DNA of 64,000 bases from Malania oleifera. Taxonomy: Eukaryota; Streptophyta; Magnoliopsida; Santalales; Ximeniaceae. The notes under the pieces were generated by a model. It searched no databases. It had not been told where the DNA came from and worked only from the letters and a program-made list of their open reading frames with translations. The stretch spans positions 34,088,214 to 34,152,213 of the forward strand of contig NC_080417.1 of NCBI RefSeq assembly GCF_029873635.1, given 5' to 3'. The first letter of the stretch is position 1. Every line of letters starts with the position of its first letter. Shown piece by piece: positions 11,406 to 24,676 of this stretch. The position numbers were made by a program, and so were the translations under genes.

Positions 11406-14241
11406 TGTATGTTGTTCAATTGATATTTGAGTTCGATAATGAAAATGTTTCTGTTATTTTTGTTTTCCATTTTGTATACATAATTCTTATGGAATAATGA
11501 TAACAGGATTAAATTTGAACCTAATGTATGCCTCTCAACTAAAAGATCATTATGTGTAGTGGAACTTGTATTGTAGTGCATGGAAGGAACTATGTTAATA
11601 AAGATTATATGGAACCGTTATGACTCCTACAAGTTTTCTACATATTAATGATAACTAATGTATGCACATTATGATCAACTACGTTAAGTAATTTCAATTG
11701 ATCCAAGCGGGAGAATATAAGACATTAACTGTCTCAAATGAAATTATAATGATATTTGTTGAGGTAATATGAAAGGTCTTTAAATAAAATATTGTTATCA
11801 TATTTGTAATTATGTTTTCTGATTAATGATCTTAGAATTTTGTAAAACTATAATAACATCTTGGAATATGAGAAGTCTATAATCACTTGATGGAAGTGAT
11901 TATAAAAGAGACGGCAGGGGTTGGTACTATCTCAACCTATGATGCTTATGCTAAATATATCCATCAAATTAAGTTGAAGCATAAGGAAGAGTAAGGGTTG
12001 TGAGATAGAAACACAATTTGAAATATATATTTGGAGGTTATGGATCAAGGTATGTTTTATTTTAACATTAATGACTGCAAAATTATGTGTTTTGAATGTC
12101 TTAATATTATGATGTATGAATAATGTTTATCATGTTTAAACTTACAAACCGCACACTTACAAATTTTGATGCACTAGTAGGTTAATGCAATGAAGTTATA
12201 AATATACCTAAACAATCTTTATCATCACATTTTTTTGAAAATAAATTTTCTCATCTAAAAATTCAGATTAGATGCAAACAACCCATATTCAAACAAGATA
12301 TCACACTTCAAGGCATCAACATATATAGATATATAACCCACCTGCGACTCATGATATGTGTGTGATATTCATTTGAATGGAGGGAAATTTATAAGAATAT
12401 GGAGAACAACAACAGATTCATCCAGTGAAGACAAACAACCAAAGGGGTGGAACAATTGAGATTCTAACTGTTGAACTCTAATGAATAATCATCTTAAGCA
12501 TAACCATGGATGGTAGATAGATGGACTACACTAAATAAACAAGATATAATGGATTCTTCAGTTTTAGGTTTTGGGGCATGCAAGAAATTAAAAATTTGTA
12601 TGAATAACAAATAAAGGATAAATTTAGAATTTTAATTTATGTCACCTAATTTATTCTTTAAGAAGTAGTTTAATAATATTTGATTGATTCTTTACATGAT
12701 GTTTATGTGTGTGTGTACCATTTGTTCAATTAAAATACAAAAGTCACATTGGTTCCTTAAATGTGAAGCCTGCCGCCCTCCACTAGATTTTGTATTCAAT
12801 TCCCATACGCAGCACAATTATAGGAATTTTTTTCCTCTTCTTTTTCTATTTTCTAAATGATGAGTTGAGCTAACCTGGGTGATTTGCTAGGTTTGGCCAT
12901 GTTAGGCTACATGACCTGAGTAGATTGATTCTGACGTGATTCTAGTTTACTAGCATTCACCGAAATCCAGCCTAGGTTTTACAGCTATGGTTTGAACTCC
13001 GATTCCACGTCCTAAGTTGGGAAGAGAATTTAAAAATCTAGCTAAAGAGAAATATATTCTCCTTGCTTCAATCCCATTTACCAAAGTTCAGCCATCGTTA
13101 TGAAAGACTCATGGCCATCTGTGGTCTGCCAAAGACTTCTCTAGCTTGCAAACTTGTTTAATCACATTTGCAAGGCCGTAAATAAGGCATCACAACTTCT
13201 GTGCATCTGTAAGGTTGCAACTCTTTGCCTCACCCGTTGTCAGTCCTAGAAATTTCTTCCATCTAAATGCTTCTTTTCCATTTAGGGGATGCAAATAGAT
13301 TAGACTGCACTCTTATTTGGAATTCCTCCAACAAAAGAAAGTGCCCATGGATGTTTACTCTTTATTTATTTATTTATTTATTTTTTCTTCCATCTAAATG
13401 CTTCTTTGCCATTTGGGGGATACAAATAGATTAGACTGCACTCTTATTTGGAATTCCTCCAACAAAATAAAGTGACCATGGATGTTTACTCTTTATTGAA
13501 CCATAATGAAATAAGTGGGTGTTTAGAAAGTCTCTCCCAAGGATTCACTATTTCTTATGAAAAGAAAAGAACCCAGTTCTACAAATAACCGTTCTCAATT
13601 TATAGCAACATAAAGGACAGGTGATGATTACTTTTTATTGTGATAATGAAAGCGGTGGCCCTTGCCTCAATTAAAAACTATTTTTTGGGGTTAATAGTGA
13701 ATGCTAAAACTGTTCTACCCCTTGAATACATAACTGGTTATCGTGTGAATGTTATGGTGTCAATATTGAGCTGGTATTGTCTTTTCTCCTCTCATTTTTT
13801 TTTTTTTTTTGGATTTGTAAAGAGAATCTTTATTAGATGGGCAAAGTTGAGAATATACAACTACACTAGACATATCTAGGATTCATCAAAAGTAGGACAT
13901 ATGAATAATATATTATTGCCTGGATGAATAATAGAAGTGACTCTTTTAAATTTGTATTTGTGAAACTTATTTGTTGCGCTGTGTAGCATTGAGCAATGAC
14001 TATCTAATACATTTATAATGCCTATTATTTATATCACTCTCTTGCTAGCTGTCATTATAACCCAGGTGATTTATCGTGCTAGCTTGCAAGTTTCATTGTG
14101 TCCCCACTGTATGACATAATCGAGAAAGAGTTCTCAACAATTGCGTGCTGCCAAACGAACCTCACAATTAAGCTGTGGTTGGCGACAAGCTGCATGAAAC
14201 CACTATTAATATTTTCGAAAGACCATTATTGCCTCTTCTGC

Positions 14242-14251
14242 TTATATAATC
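14242..14251 (+). promoter_or_regulatory. TATA-like box upstream of PPR copy 2
   Basis: TTATATAATC at the same distance from the ATG (64 bases between) as in copy 1. Confidence 0.45.
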
Positions 14252-14315
14252 AATTGTTCACCACTCACCAGTATTAAATCCAATTCCAATTGAGGAATCG
14301 TGTCGTGAGCGTGGC

Positions 14316-15965
14316 ATGTTTGCAACTAGAAAAACAGTTGTTGAAACTACCTTCTGCTTTGTTTGCCCGACCAAAACATCCAATAAAACTCGGTTTTCAG
14401 TCTGCTATGGCCGCCATGAATTGCGTAATGTACACACCCACTGCCTATTGGACGAAACGCTCCACAGATATCTCTACTCCTTTAACTCGCTTCTCGACTC
14501 GTATGTTCGCAACGACGATGCTTCTGTTGCATGGTCTCTCTTCCGTCACATGCTCTATACGTTCTCTTATCTCTGTGCCTACACATTTACGCCTGCTTTG
14601 GGGGCATGCTCAGCTTTTCCGGATCCCCGACACGGCATACAAGTCCATGCTTTGATTATCAAAATGGGTTCAGACTCGGACATTGCTAAAACCGCCCTAA
14701 TGGACATGTATTCCAAGTATGGCCACTTGGATGACTCTGTTCATGTCTTCGACGACATGACTTTGAAGGGCGTGGTCTCTTGGAACACTTTGTTTTTGAG
14801 CTTTCTCCATCATTGCCTTCCGAAAGAGGCTCTCAATGTTTTTGAAGCAATGAGGTAGGAATGAGTAAAGTTCAACGAGTACACATTGTATTCCGTGCTC
14901 AAAGCTTGTAACTTTTTGAAGGCGTTTCGACAAGGGAAGCAGGTTCATGGTTTGGTGGTTGTAATGAGTCATGATTTGGTGGTTCTATGTATTGCTCTTA
15001 TTGATTTTTACTCCAACATTGGGCTCGTTGAGGAAGCTGTGAAGGTGTTCTCTCATTTGAAATGCAGAAAGGATGAGGTAATATGCAATTCCTTTATTTT
15101 TTGGTGTGTTCAAAATAAAAAATTTGATGTAGCATTTTCGATTATGAGTAAGATGACACCCAACAAGATTGCCCTTACTAATGGACTCACCACTTGCTCT
15201 GAGAATTCAGATTTGTGGGTCGGGAAGCAGATACACAATGTGGCGATTCGTCTGGGTTTGGTATATGATACCCAATTGTGCAATGCTTTATTGGACATAT
15301 ATGCTAAATGTGGGAAAATTTTGAATGCTCGTTTTTTGTTTGATGGAGTACCTCGCAGAGATGTGGTTTCGTGGACAAGCATGATAGATGCATATGGAAG
15401 TCATGGACATGGGCTTGAAGCAATTTATCTATTTGAGAAGATGGGCGAGGAGGAAAGTGGTGTCTCGCCAAATCCTATCACATTTCTTGCTGTTTTATCT
15501 GCCTGTGGCCATTCCAGACTGGTGGAACAAGGTCGGGAATGCTTTGTTTCAGTTCAAGATAGATACGGTATGGATCCTAGTCCAGAAAATTATGTTTGCT
15601 TAATTGATATATTATGTCGGGTAGGTTAGATAAAAGATGTATGGTGTGTGTTTGATAAGATGATTGAGCAGGGTGTGATGCCCACAGCTGTTGTGTGGGC
15701 GGCATTGTTGAATGCTTGTAGACTTAGCCAGGATGTCTCGAGGGGTGAGTTTGCAGCAGAGCATCTGCTTGAGTTAGAGCCACATAAAACTGGGAATTGT
15801 GTGTTGCTTTCAAATTTTTATGCAGCCATTGAGAGGTGGGATCTTGTGTACAAATTGAGAAGTATAATGAGGAAGAAAGGCCTGGTTAAGGAAGTAGGGA
15901 GTAACTGGGTCACTGTCGCAGGCTGTCATGAGGATGATGAAGTGCCGACTATCTTATCAATTTGA
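14316..15965 (+). pseudogene. PPR protein copy 2, two nonsense mutations
   Basis: The frame has the same 1650-base length and register as the open copy 4. TAG at 14856-14858 replaces Lys codon 181 (AAG in copy 4), and TAG at 15627-15629 replaces Gln codon 438 (CAG in copy 4). The three open segments translate to the same PLS repeats and E domain (ELEPHKTGN, then GLVKEVGSNWV). The first stop leaves only about four repeats, so this copy cannot make a normal PPR protein. Unlike copy 3 it has no large deletion. Confidence 0.92.
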
Positions 15966-17075
15966 GAGCAATGTCAAATCTGAGTTTTTTTAAATGGTGT
16001 GTGAAGGCATTTACTAAAGAAATATGGTGACTGTGCTTTGCAGTCAAGCACTCCGGGCAGTTATGGATTGGACCACTTGCATAACAACATCTCATCACCA
16101 CTGCTAGTAGAAGAAAAAGATAAGTTGTGGATTGCTCATCATGAATGTAATTTACTCCAGCACCTTTTGATGGGGTAGGTCTTGATCTTCATCAACTTGA
16201 CCAAGATGGTCTTTTGGATGAGGCTTCTCCAAATCAACAATGCCCTCAATGCATTGTGACTCCAGCACCGTTGCTTTAAATTTCTCATTATGTTTTGAGC
16301 ATGAAGGCATCTGGCATGCTCATACGTTCAGTAATTTAATCATTGGCAGTGAGGATCTGCTGACAAGAAGATACTAATTTACTATTCATGGCCTACATCC
16401 TTACTGCTATGCTTTAGAAAATAAAAATAATTGAAGGACCCTGCCACGTGACAGTAGAGAGTCAGAAAATTTTGGCTGTGCATATGAGATGAATCCACCT
16501 AATGCTCTTTGCGCTCTCATGTGGTTAAGGCTATGAAGGAGGTTGGTGGATATCTTGCTATTGGCCTTGAGGATCATATATTGGCCATCATCTTACAGGA
16601 GCAACCCTGAAGAAGAATTCTGTGAAAGAAGTGATCTTCTTGTCTTTTGTTTGTAAGCCACCAAATCATAGTCACTTTGCATTATCCAGATAGAAATTGT
16701 TTGTTTTGAGGTTTGTGAGTTTGCATTTTGTTGATCCCAGCATAACAGAATAGGAACAACACCAACAGAATGGAGTTACAGAGTAGCAGTGATAGCTGTA
16801 TCTCACACACAGAGCAGCAGTAACAGTTGAACTTCAGTTGGAAAATTAACAGCTTGTATATTTAGTTGATAATTCAGTTTGTAGTTTTTAATTGATTTTT
16901 TTTAAGTTGTTAAAATTAGTTATGGATTTTTGTATATATTTTCACTCTGATGTAAACTTCTGATTACGGAATAAGATTTGAAACTTTCATTCAATTTTAG
17001 CATGACATCAGAGCATTCTTTCACTCTCTATTTTCAATTTCTAAATTCTTGATTTCAAGCTTCTTCGAATTTTCA

Positions 17076-18010
17076 ATGGCTTCTGCTGCTGAAGCTTCAC
17101 AATCCATGTCCAATTCAAGCACAACAATGGCAGACGAATATGCCAACAATCCTTATTTTCTTCCTGCGACTGAAAATCCAGGTTTTGTTCTTACTTCTCA
17201 ACCCCTCACAGGTCCAGAAAATTACACGATTTGGGCTAAATCTGTGTTCTTGGCTTTAAGTTCTAGGAACAAGTTTGGGTTTGTGAATGACTCAATCGCA
17301 GAACCAGATCCTTCTTCTCTATTATTCAATTCTTAGAGTCATTGCAATACTACAATTCTTTCTTGGCTAACCAATTCTCTAACTATGGAATTGAAAGTTG
17401 TGTGATGTATATCAATAATTCAAAGGATTTGTAGTTTGATCTTAAGGATAGACTCTCATAGGGCAATACACCACAATTGTTTGAACTTGAAAAAGAAATT
17501 TCTCATCTTTCACAAGGTTCACTCTTGGTGAGTTCATATTTTACAAAGTTCAAGACCTTATGAGATGAATTTCTTAACTATCAGCCTTTTACTGTTTGTT
17601 CTTGTGTTTGTATTTGTGGATCCAAGGCTTCTAAGTTGCATGCTCAGTACAAGGAAAATGTTTTCAGATTTTTGATGGGCTTAAATGATAGTTGCATCAA
17701 TCTTATTGATCAAATCTTGTTAATAGAACCATTTCCTTCATTGAGCAAGGTTTGTTCATTGGTTCAACATGAAGAAAAAAGGAGGAACATTGGTCATGGT
17801 ACCATGGGTTATATTCTTGAAGCTGCTGCAATGTTTATTACTCATAATAAAGGGTAATTTCAGAATCACAATGGTGGCAAAGGAGGAGGGCATTCAAAGA
17901 AAGAAAGACTAATTTGTACTTATTGTGGTCTAACAGGCCATGTAGCTGATAAATGCTACAAGCTTCATGGTTATCCTCTAGGATATAAACCCAAAGGAAG
18001 CAACAAAGTT
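17076..18010 (+). pseudogene. Copia gag remnant (unit B)
   Basis: Begins MASAAEASQSMSN and is broken by TAG at 17334-17336 (Trp to stop), a further TAG near 17432 and frameshifts near 17395 and 17560. The zinc knuckle near 17914-17955 reads C-X2-C-X4-H-X4-C with histidine intact, unlike units A and C. Confidence 0.8.
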
Positions 18011-18019
18011 AAGGTTAAT

Positions 18020-19123
18020 CATGCTTCCCGACAATGGTATCTTAGGTTTAATAATACCGTTGGTTCCTTTGGATTTAAAGAAAACACCGTTAATCGGTGT
18101 ATATATGTGAAGATTAGTGGGAGTAAGTTTATATTCCTCATTCTGTATGTTGATGATATTTTGCTTGCAACTAATGATCTTGGTCTGTTACATGAGACTA
18201 AAGAATTTCTTTCTAAAAACTTTGAAATGAAAGATATGGGAGAGGCAAAGTATGTGATTGGAATAGAAATATTTTGAGATCGGTCCCAAGGACTGGTTGG
18301 TGTGTCTCAGAAAGGTTATATAAATAAAGTTTTAGAGAGACTTAACATGGAAAAATGCTCAGCTTCACCCGTTCCAATTCAGAAAGGAGACAAGTTTAGT
18401 ATCATGCAATGTCCTAAAAATGATTTGGGACGGAGGCAAATGAAGAATGTTCCGTATGCATCTGTTGTTGGGTGCTTGATGTACACTCAAACATGCACAA
18501 GACCTGACATTAGCTTTGCAGTTGGAAATGCTTGGTATATGTGAAAGTAATCCAGGAATGATTCATTGGAAGGTTGCAAAGAAAGTTCTAAGATACTTGC
18601 AAGGAACGAAAGATTACAAGCTTATATATCGAAGGTCTAATCATCTTGAGGTGGTTAGATATTCGGATTCTGATTTTTCGGATGTGTGGATACAAGAAAG
18701 TCAACATTTGGCTATGTATACTTGCCAGTTGGAGGAGCAATTTCATGGAAGAGTGCGAAGCAGTCAATAATTGGTGCATCCACTATGGAAGCTGAATTTG
18801 TAGCTTGCTTTGAGGCTACAGTTCAGGCTAATTGGTTGCGGAACTTTATTTCTAGACTTGGAATAGTTGACAGTATCACCAAACCGCTGAAAATTTATTG
18901 TGATGATTTCGCAGCTGTCTTCTTCTCTAAGAATGATAAGTATTCCCAGGGTTCTAAGCATATGGAATTGAAATACTTTGTTGTTAAAGAAGACGTATAG
19001 AAACAAAAAGTGTCAATTGAACATATTAGCGCCGATTGTATGATAGTTGATTCTTTGACAAAAGGATTACCGCCCAAAACATTTATTGGTCATGTTGAAA
19101 AGATGGGCATTATTGAATCTTAA
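18020..19123 (+). pseudogene. Copia RT (3' half) and RNase H remnant (unit B)
   Basis: Contains LYVDDILLATND near 18145-18180 and the same TGA (18275-18277) as unit A. A long open stretch from GYINKVLERLNMEKC follows, with frame changes near 18535 and 18675. RNase H motifs [13 protein letters not shown] and [13 protein letters not shown] are present, with a TAG at about 18998-19000. The final frame ends at TAA 19121-19123. Confidence 0.85.
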
Positions 19124-21992
19124 TGTATGTTGTTCAATTGATATTTGAGTTCGATAATGAAAATGTTTCTATTATTTCTATTTTCCATTTTGTATACATA
19201 ATTGTTATGGAATAATGATAACAGGATTAAATTTGAACCTAATGTATGCCTCTCAACTAAAAGATCATTATGCGTAGTTGAACTTGTATTGTAGTGCATG
19301 GAAGGAACTATGTTAATAAAGATGATATGGAACCGTTATGGCTCCTACAAGTTTTCTACATATTAATGATAACTAATGTATGTGCATTATGATCAACTAC
19401 GTTAAGTAATTTCACTTGAGCCAAGTGGGAGAATGTAAGACATTAATTGCCTCAAATGAAATTATAATGATATTTGTTGAGGTAATATGAAAGGTCTTTA
19501 AATAAAATATTGTTATCATATTTGTAATTATGTTTTCTGATTAATTATCTCAGAATTTTGTAAAACTATAATGACATCTTGGAATATGAGAAGTCTATAA
19601 TTATGATATAATTATGATACATTATTAATCACTTGATGGAAGTGATTATAAAAGAGACGGTAGGGGTTGGTTCTATCTCAACCGATGATGTTTATGCCAA
19701 ATATATCCATCAAATTAAGTTGAAGCATAAGGAAGAGTAAGGGTTGTGAGATAGAAACACTATCTGAAATATATATTTGGAGGTTACGAATCAAGGTATG
19801 TTTTATTTTAACGTTAATGATTGTAAAATTATGAGTTTTGAATGTCTTAAAATTATGACGTATGGGTAATGTTTATCATGTTTAAACTCACAGACCGCAC
19901 ACTTACAAATTTTGATGCACTAGCAGGTTAGTGCAATGAAGTTATAAATGTACCTAAACAATCTTTATCTTCACATTTTTTAAAAAAATAAATTTTCTCA
20001 TCTAAAAATTCAGATTAGATGCAAACAACCCATATTCAAACAAGATATCACACTTCAAGGCATCAACATATATAGATATATAATCCACCTGCGACTCATG
20101 ATATGTGAGTGATATTCATTTGAATGGAGGGAAATTTATAAGAATATGGAGAACAACAACAGATTCATCCAGCGAAGACAAACAACCAAAGGGGTGGAAC
20201 AATTGAGATTCTAATTGTTGAACTCTAATGAATAATCATCTTGTGCATAACCATTGATGGTAGATAGATGGACTACACTAAATAAACAAGATATAATGGA
20301 TTCTTCAGTTTTAGGTTTTGGGGCATGCAAGAAATTAAAAATTTGTATGAATAACAAATAAAGGATAAATTTAAAATTTTAATTTATGTCACCTAATTTA
20401 TTCTTTAAGAAGTAGTTTAATAATATTTGATTGATTCTTTACATGATGTTTATGTGTGTGTGTACCATTTGTTCAATTAAAATACAAAAGTCACATTGGT
20501 TCCTTAAATGTGAAGCCTGCCGCCCTCCACTAGATTTTGCATTCAATTCCCATACGCAGCACAATTGTAGGAATTTTTTTCCTCTTCTTTTTCTATTGTC
20601 TAAATGATGAGTTGAGCTAACCTGGGTGATTCGCTAGGTTTGGCCATGTTAGGCTACGTGACCTGAGTAGATTGATTCTGACGTGATTCTATTTTACTAG
20701 CCTTCACCAAAATCTAGCCTAGGTTCCACAACTATGGTTTAAACTCCTATTCCACGTCCTAAGTTGGGAAGATAATTTAAAAGTCTAGCTAAAGAGAAAT
20801 ATATTCTCCTTGCCTCAATCCCATTTACCAAAGTTCCTCCGTCGTTATGAAAGACTCATGACCATCTGCCGTCTGTGAAAGACTTCTCTAGCTTGCAAAC
20901 TTGTTGGATCACATTTGCAAGCCCGTAAATGAGGCATCACAACTTCTGTGCATCCGTAATAGGTTGTAACCCTTTGCCTCATGCGTTGTGGGTCCTTGAA
21001 ATTTCTTCCATCTAAATACTTCTTTGCCAATTGGGGGATGCAAATAGATTAGTCTGCACTCTTATTTGGAATTCCTCCAACAAAAGAAAGTGCCCATGGA
21101 TGTTTACTCTTTATTTCTTTTTTTTTATTCCATCTAAATGCTTCTTTGCCATTTGGGGGATGCAAATAGATTATAATGCACTCTTATTTGGAATTCCTCC
21201 AACAAAAGAAAGTGACCATGGATGTTTACTCTTTATTGAACCATGATGAAATAAGTGGGTGCTAAGAGAGTCTCTCCCAAGGATTCACAATTTCTTGTGA
21301 AAAGAAAAGAACCCAGTTCTACAAAATAACCGTTCTCAATTTATAGCAACATAAAGGACAGGCGATGATTACTTTTCACTGTGATAATGAAAGCGGTGGC
21401 CCTTTCCTCAATTAAAAACTATTTTTTGGGGTTAATAGTGAATGCTAAAACTGTTCTACCCCTTGAATACGTAGCTGGTCATCGTGTAAATGTTATGGTG
21501 TCAATATTGGGCTGGCATTGTCTTTTCTCCTCTCATTTTTTTTTTTTTTTTTTTGGATTTGTAAAGAGAATCTTTATTAGCTGGGCAAAGTTGAGAATAT
21601 ACAACTACACTAGACATATCTAGGATTCATAAAAAGTAGGACATATGAATAATATATTATTGCTTGGATGAATAATAGAAGTGACTTTTTAAATTTGTAT
21701 TTGTGATACTTATTTGTTGCGTCGTGTAGCATTGAGCAATGACTATCTAATACGTTTATAATGTCCATTATTTATATCACTCTCTTGTTAGCTATCATTA
21801 TGACCCAGGTGAATTATATAATTGTGCGTGCTAGCTTGCAAGTTTCATTGTGTCCCCACTATATGACATAATTGAGAAAGAGTTCTCAACAATTGCGTGC
21901 TGCCTAACGAACCTCACAATTAAGTTGTGGTCGGCGACAAGCTGCATTAAACCACTATTAGTATTTTCAAAAGATCATTATTGCCTCTCCTG

Positions 21993-22002
21993 CTTATATA
22001 AT
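21993..22002 (+). promoter_or_regulatory. TATA-like box upstream of PPR copy 3
   Basis: TTATATAATC conserved in position relative to the other decayed copies, although copy 3 has lost its start codon. Confidence 0.4.
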
Positions 22003-22065
22003 CAACTGTTCACCACTCACCGGTATTAAATCCAATTCCAATTGAGGAATCGTGTCGTCAGCATG

Positions 22066-22529
22066 GATTGCTGAAATTGCCTTCTGCTTTGTTTGCCCAG
22101 CCAAAACATCCAGTAAAACTCGGTTTTCAGTCTGCTATGGCCGCTATGAACTGCGTAATGTGCACACCCACTACCTGTTGGACGAAATGTCCCACAGATA
22201 TCTCTACTCCTTTAACTCGCTTCTCGCCTTGTATGTTCACAACGACAATGCTTCTGTTGCATGGTCTCTCTTCCGTCACATGCTCTGTACGTTCTCTCAT
22301 CTCCAGGGGTGAGTTTGCAACAGAGCATCTGCTTGAGTTAGAGCCAAATAATATTGGGAATTATGTGTTGCTTTCAAATTTTTATGCAGCCTTTGAGAGG
22401 TGGGATCTTGTGGACAAATTGAGAAGTATAATGAGGAAGAAAGGCCTAGTTAAGGAAGTAGGGAGTAGCTGGGTCATTGTCGTAGGCTGTCATGAAGATG
22501 ATGAAGTGCCATCTATCTTATCAATTTGA
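22066..22529 (+). pseudogene. PPR protein copy 3, large internal deletion and lost start
   Basis: A short deletion removes the MFATRKT start; the only nearby ATG (22063) runs into TGA. Sequence matching the N-terminal 80 or so codons of copy 4 then jumps at 22300-22303 to the E domain (GEFATEHLLELEPNNIGN). By comparison with copy 4, 1166 bases are missing, and both ends share TCTC, as expected from microhomology end-joining. Since 1166 is not a multiple of three, the halves are in different frames. The C-terminal part still ends in EVPSILSI. Confidence 0.93.
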
Positions 22530-23292
22530 GAGCAATGTCAAATTTGAGTTTTTTAAGATGGTGTGTGAAGCCATTTACTAAAGAAATATGGTGATTGTGC
22601 TTCGCAATCAAGCATTGCAGGCAGTTATGGATTGGACCACTTGCATAACAACGTCTCATCACCACTACCAATAGAAGAAAAAGATCTGTTGTGGATTGCT
22701 CACCATGAATGTAATTTACTCCAACACCTTTGGATGGGGTAGGTCTTGATCTTCATCAACTTGATCAAGATGGTCTTTTGGATCAGGCTTCTCCTAATCA
22801 ACAATGCCCTCAATGCATTGTTACATCAGCACCCTTGCTTTAAATTTATCATTATGTTTTAAGCATGAAGGCATCTGGCATGCTCTTACGTTAAGAAATT
22901 TAATCATTGGCAGTCAGGATCTTCAAACAAGAAGATACTAATTTACTATTCATGGCCCACATCCTTACTACTATGCTTTAGAAAATAAAAAAATTTGGAG
23001 GACCTTGCCATGTGATAGTAGAGAGTCAGAAAAATTTGGTTGTGCATGTGAGATGAATCCACCCAATGCTCTTTGTGCTCTCACGTGGTTAAGGCTATGA
23101 AGGAGGTTGGTGGATATCTTGCTATTGGCCTTGAGGATCATATATTGGCCATCATCTTACAAGAGCAACCCTGAAGAAGAATTCTGCAAAACAAGCGATC
23201 TTCTTGTCTTTTGTCTGTAAGCCACCAAATCATAGTCACTTTGCATTATCCAGATAGAAATTGTTGGTTTTGAGGTTTGTGAGTTTGCATTT

Positions 23293-24676
23293 TGTTGATC
23301 TCAGTATAACAAAATAGGAACAGCACCAACAGAATGGAGTTACGGAGCAGCAACGGTAGTTGTATCCCACACACAGAGCAGCAACAGTAGTTGAACTTCA
23401 GTTGGAAAATTAACATCTTGTAGTTATATTTAGTTGATAATTTAGTTAGTAGTTTTTAATTGATTTGTTTTAGGTTGTTAAAATTAGTTATGGATTGCTG
23501 TATATATTTTCACTCTAATGTAAACTTCAGATTACAGAATAAGATTTGAAACTTTACTTCAGTTTTAACATGGCATTAGAGAATTATTTCACTCTCTGTT
23601 TTCAATTTCTAAATTCTTGATTTCAAGCTTCTTCGAATTTTCAATGGCTTCTGTTGCTGAAGCTTCACAATTCATGTCCAATTCAAGCACAACAATGGCA
23701 GACGAATATGCCAACAATCCTTATTTTCTTCCTCCGAATGAAAATCCAGGTTTTGTTCTTACTTCTCAACCTCTCAAAAGTCTAGAAAATTACACGAGTT
23801 GGGCTAGATCTGTGTTCTTAGCTTTAAGTTCCAGGAACAAGTTTGGGTTTGTGAATGACTGAATCGCAGAACCAAATCCTTCTTCTTTATTGTTCAATTC
23901 TTGAAGTCGTTGCAATACTACAATTCTTTCTTGGCTAACCAATTCTCTAACTATGGAATTGAAAGTTGTGTGATGTATATCAATAATGCAATGGATTTGT
24001 AGTTTGATCTTAAGGATAGACTCTCACAGGGCAATACACCACAATTGTTTGAACTTGAAAAAGAAATTTCTCATCTTTCACAAGGTTCACTCTCGGTGAG
24101 TTCCTATTTTACAAAGTTAAAGACTTTATTAGATGAATTTGTTAACTATCAGCCTTTTACTGTTTGTTCTTGTGCTTGTATTTGTGGATCCAAGGCTTCT
24201 AAGTTGGATGCTTGGCACAAGGAACATGTTTTCAGATTTTTGTTGGGCTTAAATGATAGTTGCATCAATCTTATTGATCAAATCTTGTTAATAAAACCAT
24301 TTCCTTCATTGAGCAAGGTTTGTTCATTGGTTCTACAAGAAGAAAAAAGGAGGAACATTGGTCATGGTACCATGGGTTATAATCTTGAAGCTGCTGCAAT
24401 GTTTATTACTCATAATAAAGGGTAATTTTAGAATCACAATGGTGGCAAAGGAGGAGGGCATTCTAAGAAAGAAAGACCAATTTGTACTTATTGTGGTCTA
24501 ACAGGCAATCTAGCTGATAAATGCTACAAGCTTCATGGTTATCCTCCAGGATATAAACCCAAAGGAAGCAACAAAGTTATGGTTAATCAAGCTTCTCGAA
24601 ATTGGTATCTTAAGTTTAATAGTACCATTGGTTCCTTTGGATTTAAAGAAAACATTGTTGATCGGTGTATATATCT
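23293..24676 (+). mobile_element. 5' part of the Copia element in unit C
   Basis: LTR 23293-23570 (TGTTGATC...TTTTAACA, 278 bp), then the primer site TGGCATTAGAGA with substitutions, then gag and the first codons of the RT segment. Truncated at the C/D junction. Confidence 0.75.
23644..24590 (+). pseudogene. Copia gag remnant (unit C)
   Basis: Begins MASVAEASQFMSN. TGA at 23860-23862, further breaks near 23900-24010, then a 126-codon open stretch (24045-24425) encoding the capsid C-terminal half. The zinc knuckle has Asn in place of His, as in unit A, which groups A and C against B at this site. Confidence 0.8.

Larger units (their letters stand above)
4438..12151. repeat. Tandem unit A (about 7.7 kb): 5' flank, PPR pseudogene, chimeric Copia element
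   Basis: The unit starts at CACACTTACAAATTTTGATG (4438) and the same motif opens unit B at 12152 and unit C at 19898, giving periods of 7714 and 7746 bp. The left junction shares CACACTTAC with the sequence preceding unit B, suggesting duplication through a short homology. Bases 4438-6594 are a conserved PPR 5' flank of about 2.1 kb in which I see no gene. A 63-codon frame at 5900-6091 recurs in the other units, but near a poly-T run and without family resemblance. Confidence 0.9.
9007..12151 (+). mobile_element. Chimeric, internally deleted Copia element in unit A
   Basis: A TG...AC(C) LTR of 278 bp (9007-9284) is followed by a tRNA-Met-type primer site TGGCATCAGAGC (9285-9296), gag, the 3' half of reverse transcriptase, RNase H and a purine-rich tract (AGCGGGAGAA, about 11705-11714). 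Protease, integrase and the first RT half are absent. The sequence after the purine tract (from about 11715) does not match the 5' LTR, so left and right parts seem to come from different Copia families. The remainder to 12151 is probably a foreign LTR plus the unit junction. Confidence 0.75.
12152..19897. repeat. Tandem unit B (about 7.7 kb)
   Basis: Collinear with unit A from the CACACTTACAAATTTTGATG motif through the PPR copy and the Copia remnant. It has a TTTA microsatellite at about 13361-13385 in place of unit A's poly-T, and a TTATGATATAATTATGATAC-type insertion near 19600. Bases 12152-14315 are the conserved 5' flank without a recognisable gene; 15966-16728 is the PPR 3' flank. Confidence 0.9.
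16729..19897 (+). mobile_element. Chimeric, internally deleted Copia element in unit B
   Basis: Same structure as in unit A: LTR 16729-17002, altered primer site TGACATCAGAGC at 17003-17014, gag, 3' RT, RNase H and the purine tract AAGTGGGAGAA near 19423-19433. A TGTAAGACATTAATTG sequence starts at 19434 and resembles an LTR start, but not that of the 5' LTR. The right end of this presumptive 3' LTR is unclear. Confidence 0.75.

Noticed and set aside
14290-14655. 121-codon plus-strand ORF overlapping PPR copy 2
   Set aside because: It is a shifted shadow of the PPR frame; the same shadow appears at 48298-48510 and 22068-22529.
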